Shown: positions 61,684-64,000 of the stretch, one piece after another
How the letters are laid out: each line of letters begins with the position of its first letter
How positions within the stretch are numbered: the first letter of the stretch is position 1
Source: Catalinimonas niigatensis
GTDB lineage: Bacteria > Bacteroidota > Bacteroidia > Cytophagales > Cyclobacteriaceae
Assembly (NCBI RefSeq): GCF_030506285.1
Contig: NZ_CP119422.1
Coordinates: forward strand, 5,691,501-5,755,500
Direction of reading: 5' to 3'
Length of the DNA stretch: 64,000 nt
Notes under the pieces: model-generated
Told to the model about the DNA's origin: nothing
Databases searched by the model: none
The model's input: only the letters and a program-made list of their open reading frames with translations
Translations under genes and position numbers: made by a program

Positions 61684-63174
61684 TTAATCTTCAATCCAGG
61701 ATTTGGACCTGCCGATGGCTTTATCCCACTGCTTACGCAATCCATCTGTATTGAATTTTTCATTGGGCTCAAAAGTACGATCCATCTGCCATTGATTCTG
61801 AATTTCTTCTAAATCTTTCCAGTAGCCCACCGCCAGTCCGGCCAGATAGGCTGCTCCCAAAGCCGTGGTTTCCATTACTTTGGGCCGTACCACAGGTATT
61901 TTGAGCAGATCTGCCTGAAATTGCATGAGCGTATTGTTGGCAGTGGCACCGCCATCTACCCTTAGTTCTTTAAATGCTATATCGGAATCGGCCTGCATGG
62001 CCCGTAGTACATCCATTGCCTGATAGGCAATACTTTCTAAAGCAGCGCGGGCGATATGCCCGGCAGTAGTTCCCCGGGTGATGCCTACGATTGTACCTCT
62101 GGCATACTGGTCCCAATGGGGAGCGCCCAGGCCGGTAAGTGCAGGAACCAGGTAAACACCTCCGTTATCTTCTACGCTGTTGGCCAGCGATTCTACTTCG
62201 GAAGAGGACTTGATGATACCCAACCCATCTCTCAGCCACTGCACAATGGCCCCTGCAATGAAAATACTGCCTTCTAATGCATAGGTGGTTTTGCCTTCAA
62301 TCTGCCAGGCTACGGTGGTCAGTAAATTATTTTTGGAAATGATGGGCTTACTGCCGGTATTCAGCACCACAAAGCTACCTGTGCCATAGGTATTCTTGAT
62401 CATACCCGGCTGGGTACACATCTGCCCAAATAGGGCTGCCTGCTGGTCGCCAGCTATGCCTCCTATGGGAATAGCCTCGCCCAAAAGTTTAGGATCAGTA
62501 TTTCCGTACTCCTGACTGCTAGGCACTACCTGGGGTAGCATAGACATCGGCACATCAAATTTCTTGGTGATGGTCGTACTCCACCACATCTTATGAATGT
62601 CGTAGAGTAAAGTGCGGCTGGCATTGGTGACGTCCGTAATGTGGAGCTTTCCGCCGGTAAGTTTCCAGATCAGAAAACTGTCAATGGTGCCAAAAGCCAG
62701 CTTACCTTGATCCGCTTTTTTTCTGGCTTCCGGTACATTTTCCAGAATCCACTTCACTTTAGTACCGCTGAAATATGCATCGGCAATGAGCCCGGTTTTG
62801 TTACGGATAGTTTCTTCAAAACCTTCTTCTTTTAGCTGATCACAGTATCTGGAGGTACGGCGATCCTGCCAGACAATCGCCTTGTGGATAGGCTCTCCAC
62901 TCTCTTTGTCCCAGACCACAGTGGTCTCACGCTGGTTGGTAATGCCTATGGCAGCAATTTGCGAAGCCTGTATATGCGCTTTCCGGATCACCTCCTGTGC
63001 CACACTGAGTTGGGTATCCCAGATTTCATTGGCGTCATGTTCTATCCAGCCAGGTTTAGGGTAATACTGTTTGAACTCTTTTTGTGCTACAGCGATCATA
63101 GACCCCTGATGGTCAAAAACAATGGCGCGGGAACTGGTGGTGCCCTGGTCTAGAGCAAGGATGTATTTTTCCAT
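61684..63174 (-). CDS. glpK: Glycerol kinase
   Basis: The protein has 496 residues. FGGY-kinase motifs: [15 protein letters not shown] (phosphate 1), [35 protein letters not shown] and [17 protein letters not shown] with [19 protein letters not shown]. It phosphorylates glycerol, the first step after uptake. First gene of the operon glpK-glpD-glpF. Confidence 0.97.
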   Translation of the reverse strand: MEKYILALDQGTTSSRAIVFDHQGSMIAVAQKEFKQYYPKPGWIEHDANEIWDTQLSVAQEVIRKAHIQASQIAAIGITNQRETTVVWDKESGEPIHKAIVWQDRRTSRYCDQLKEEGFEETIRNKTGLIADAYFSGTKVKWILENVPEARKKADQGKLAFGTIDSFLIWKLTGGKLHITDVTNASRTLLYDIHKMWWSTTITKKFDVPMSMLPQVVPSSQEYGNTDPKLLGEAIPIGGIAGDQQAALFGQMCTQPGMIKNTYGTGSFVVLNTGSKPIISKNNLLTTVAWQIEGKTTYALEGSIFIAGAIVQWLRDGLGIIKSSSEVESLANSVEDNGGVYLVPALTGLGAPHWDQYARGTIVGITRGTTAGHIARAALESIAYQAMDVLRAMQADSDIAFKELRVDGGATANNTLMQFQADLLKIPVVRPKVMETTALGAAYLAGLAVGYWKDLEEIQNQWQMDRTFEPNEKFNTDGLRKQWDKAIGRSKSWIED

Positions 63175-63582
63175 AGGTTAGTTATTGTAAAAAATCTTAT
63201 GCGGTGCCAAAAGGATGTTGCTTAACTTTCATAAAACTGCTTGGAAACAGCAGCTTTCTATTCAGGCACATGATACTAAAAAACTCTTAATTCTATCAAG
63301 AAAAGCCTCTCCTTTTTTAACATACTTTCAGTAGAATAGCTTAAAAAATGGTTCGTAAATCAAAAACAGCAGGACTTATGCTACCTTAGGTAAACCTGAA
63401 GATAAAAACAGAACTGCTGTGATCATCCGAAAGAAATCTATTGACAGGAAAACATTTGATAGGATGGTGTTTTGCTTCAGCTTTCTGAAGATGGTTATTC
63501 AACGACAGAATATAAAGCAAGCAGGTATCAAATGAAAGCTCTAAAGCATACATCCACTCCAGGTTTTTAAAGAAAAACAGAT
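63175..63582. other. Intergenic region upstream of glpK
   Basis: No supported gene in about 400 bases. It should contain the glpK promoter. Runs of A and T and the imperfect ACAGCAG...CTGCTGT type short repeats near 63367-63419 are seen, but no clear operator or riboswitch. Confidence 0.4.
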
Positions 63583-64000
63583 TTAATCGTTACGTAAAAC
63601 AGTCGCAGGATTGGTAAGTGCAGCCTTGATAGTCTGGCTGCTGATGGTAACCAAAGTGATGACAATAGCCAGCACAGCTGCCAGGAGATAAGTAAAGATG
63701 TTCATCTCCGTATGATATGCAAAGCGGCTTAGCCATTCCCTCATAAAATACCAGGCGACAGGCCAGGCCAGCAAGTTGGCAATAAGTATAAGAAGTAGAA
63801 TCTCTTTGCTGAGCAAACCAAGAATGCTTCCGAGAGGAGCACCCAGTACTTTTCTGATGCTTACTTCTTTGCTCCGCTGGTGGGTGTTGAAGGTAGCCAG
63901 GCCAAACAATCCCATAGAAGCGATGAAGATCGCCAGCCCGGCAAAGATCATGAACAATTCATTCTGGCTTTGCTCGTTATCGTAAAGATGAGCGTAGCGT
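63583..64000 (-). CDS. ABC transporter permease, MacB/FtsX type (C-terminal part)
   Basis: The visible 139 residues end at 63583 and the frame runs through the window edge without a stop; the ATG at 63957 is internal. Three membrane segments (MIFAGLAIFIASMGLFGLA, EILLLILIANLLAWPVAWYFM, FTYLLAAVLAIVITLVTI) surround FNTHQRSKEVSIRKVLGAP, the conserved FtsX/MacB permease motif. It belongs to the family of long exporter permeases with an N-terminal MacB core domain, which lies outside the window. Confidence 0.9.
   Translation of the reverse strand, partial: RYAHLYDNEQSQNELFMIFAGLAIFIASMGLFGLATFNTHQRSKEVSIRKVLGAPLGSILGLLSKEILLLILIANLLAWPVAWYFMREWLSRFAYHTEMNIFTYLLAAVLAIVITLVTISSQTIKAALTNPATVLRND

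Overview
The window comes from a Bacteroidota genome, most likely a marine member of the Cytophagales. This is inferred from the protein families present (OmpH/Skp, sirtuin, NupG-type permease, SprB-like repeats, a regulator-propeller lipoprotein, an IntDOT-type integrase with Ser replacing the first catalytic Arg). It has two parts. Positions 1 to about 34.2 kb are an integrated mobile element of prophage or virus-like character. It ends at the 3' end of a tRNA-Leu(GAG) gene, and its integrase lies just inside that border. Positions 34.3-64 kb are mostly housekeeping chromosome. The left end of the element is outside the window.

Element. A tightly overlapping plus-strand operon (1-3.1 kb) encodes a peptidoglycan-binding membrane protein, a GH108 lysozyme, a holin-like protein, an L,D-transpeptidase-like protein and two small membrane proteins. 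A second plus-strand block (14.9-30.9 kb) encodes a split DarB-like methyltransferase/helicase set (260, 71 and 1500 aa), a histone-like Lys-rich protein, a RecA-fold ATPase, carbohydrate-binding and LamG adhesion proteins, and a pair of overlapping spanin-like genes. No terminase, portal, tail or capsid gene is visible, so the virion type is unknown. The number of small membrane proteins makes a tailless, membrane-containing virus worth testing. Two cargo genes (propeller lipoprotein, serine hydrolase) interrupt this block on the opposite strand, and the second lies between two copies of the 5' region of the histone-like gene.

Island in the element (3.4-14.75 kb). A XerC-like tyrosine recombinase lacking the IntI-specific insertion is followed by a small integron-like array. 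Two one-gene cassettes (a lipoprotein-like protein and a SUKH/SMI1 protein) are flanked by matched inverted repeats. They are separated by fold-back sites laid out like integron attC sites (R''-spacer-stem-loop-stem-spacer-R'). A further cassette of the same layout lies alone at 31.4-32.15 kb, and weaker cassette-like gene ends occur at 49.2 and 51.1 kb. The island also carries a DUF4160 pair, a serine resolvase, a membrane-anchored KAP NTPase and a two-gene unit of a tandem DUF262 protein plus a PIN-like nuclease. The KAP gene and the DUF262/PIN pair are candidate defence genes. A HicAB pair sits near the integrase.

Chromosome. Genes include paaG-like, rsmE, pyrD, xerD, aroQ, a class V aminotransferase, marC, rnhA, degQ/htrA, a FAD oxidoreductase, two HEPN/MNT toxin-antitoxin units, ompH, nupG-like, an RND adaptor, a sirtuin, fabH, the glycerol operon glpK-glpD-glpF and the end of a MacB/FtsX-type permease gene. 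Points of interest are a degenerate stand-alone HepT-like gene, a 42-bp tandem repeat coding for a 14-residue repeat protein, and a dispersed repeat present at 46.4 and 47.6 kb.
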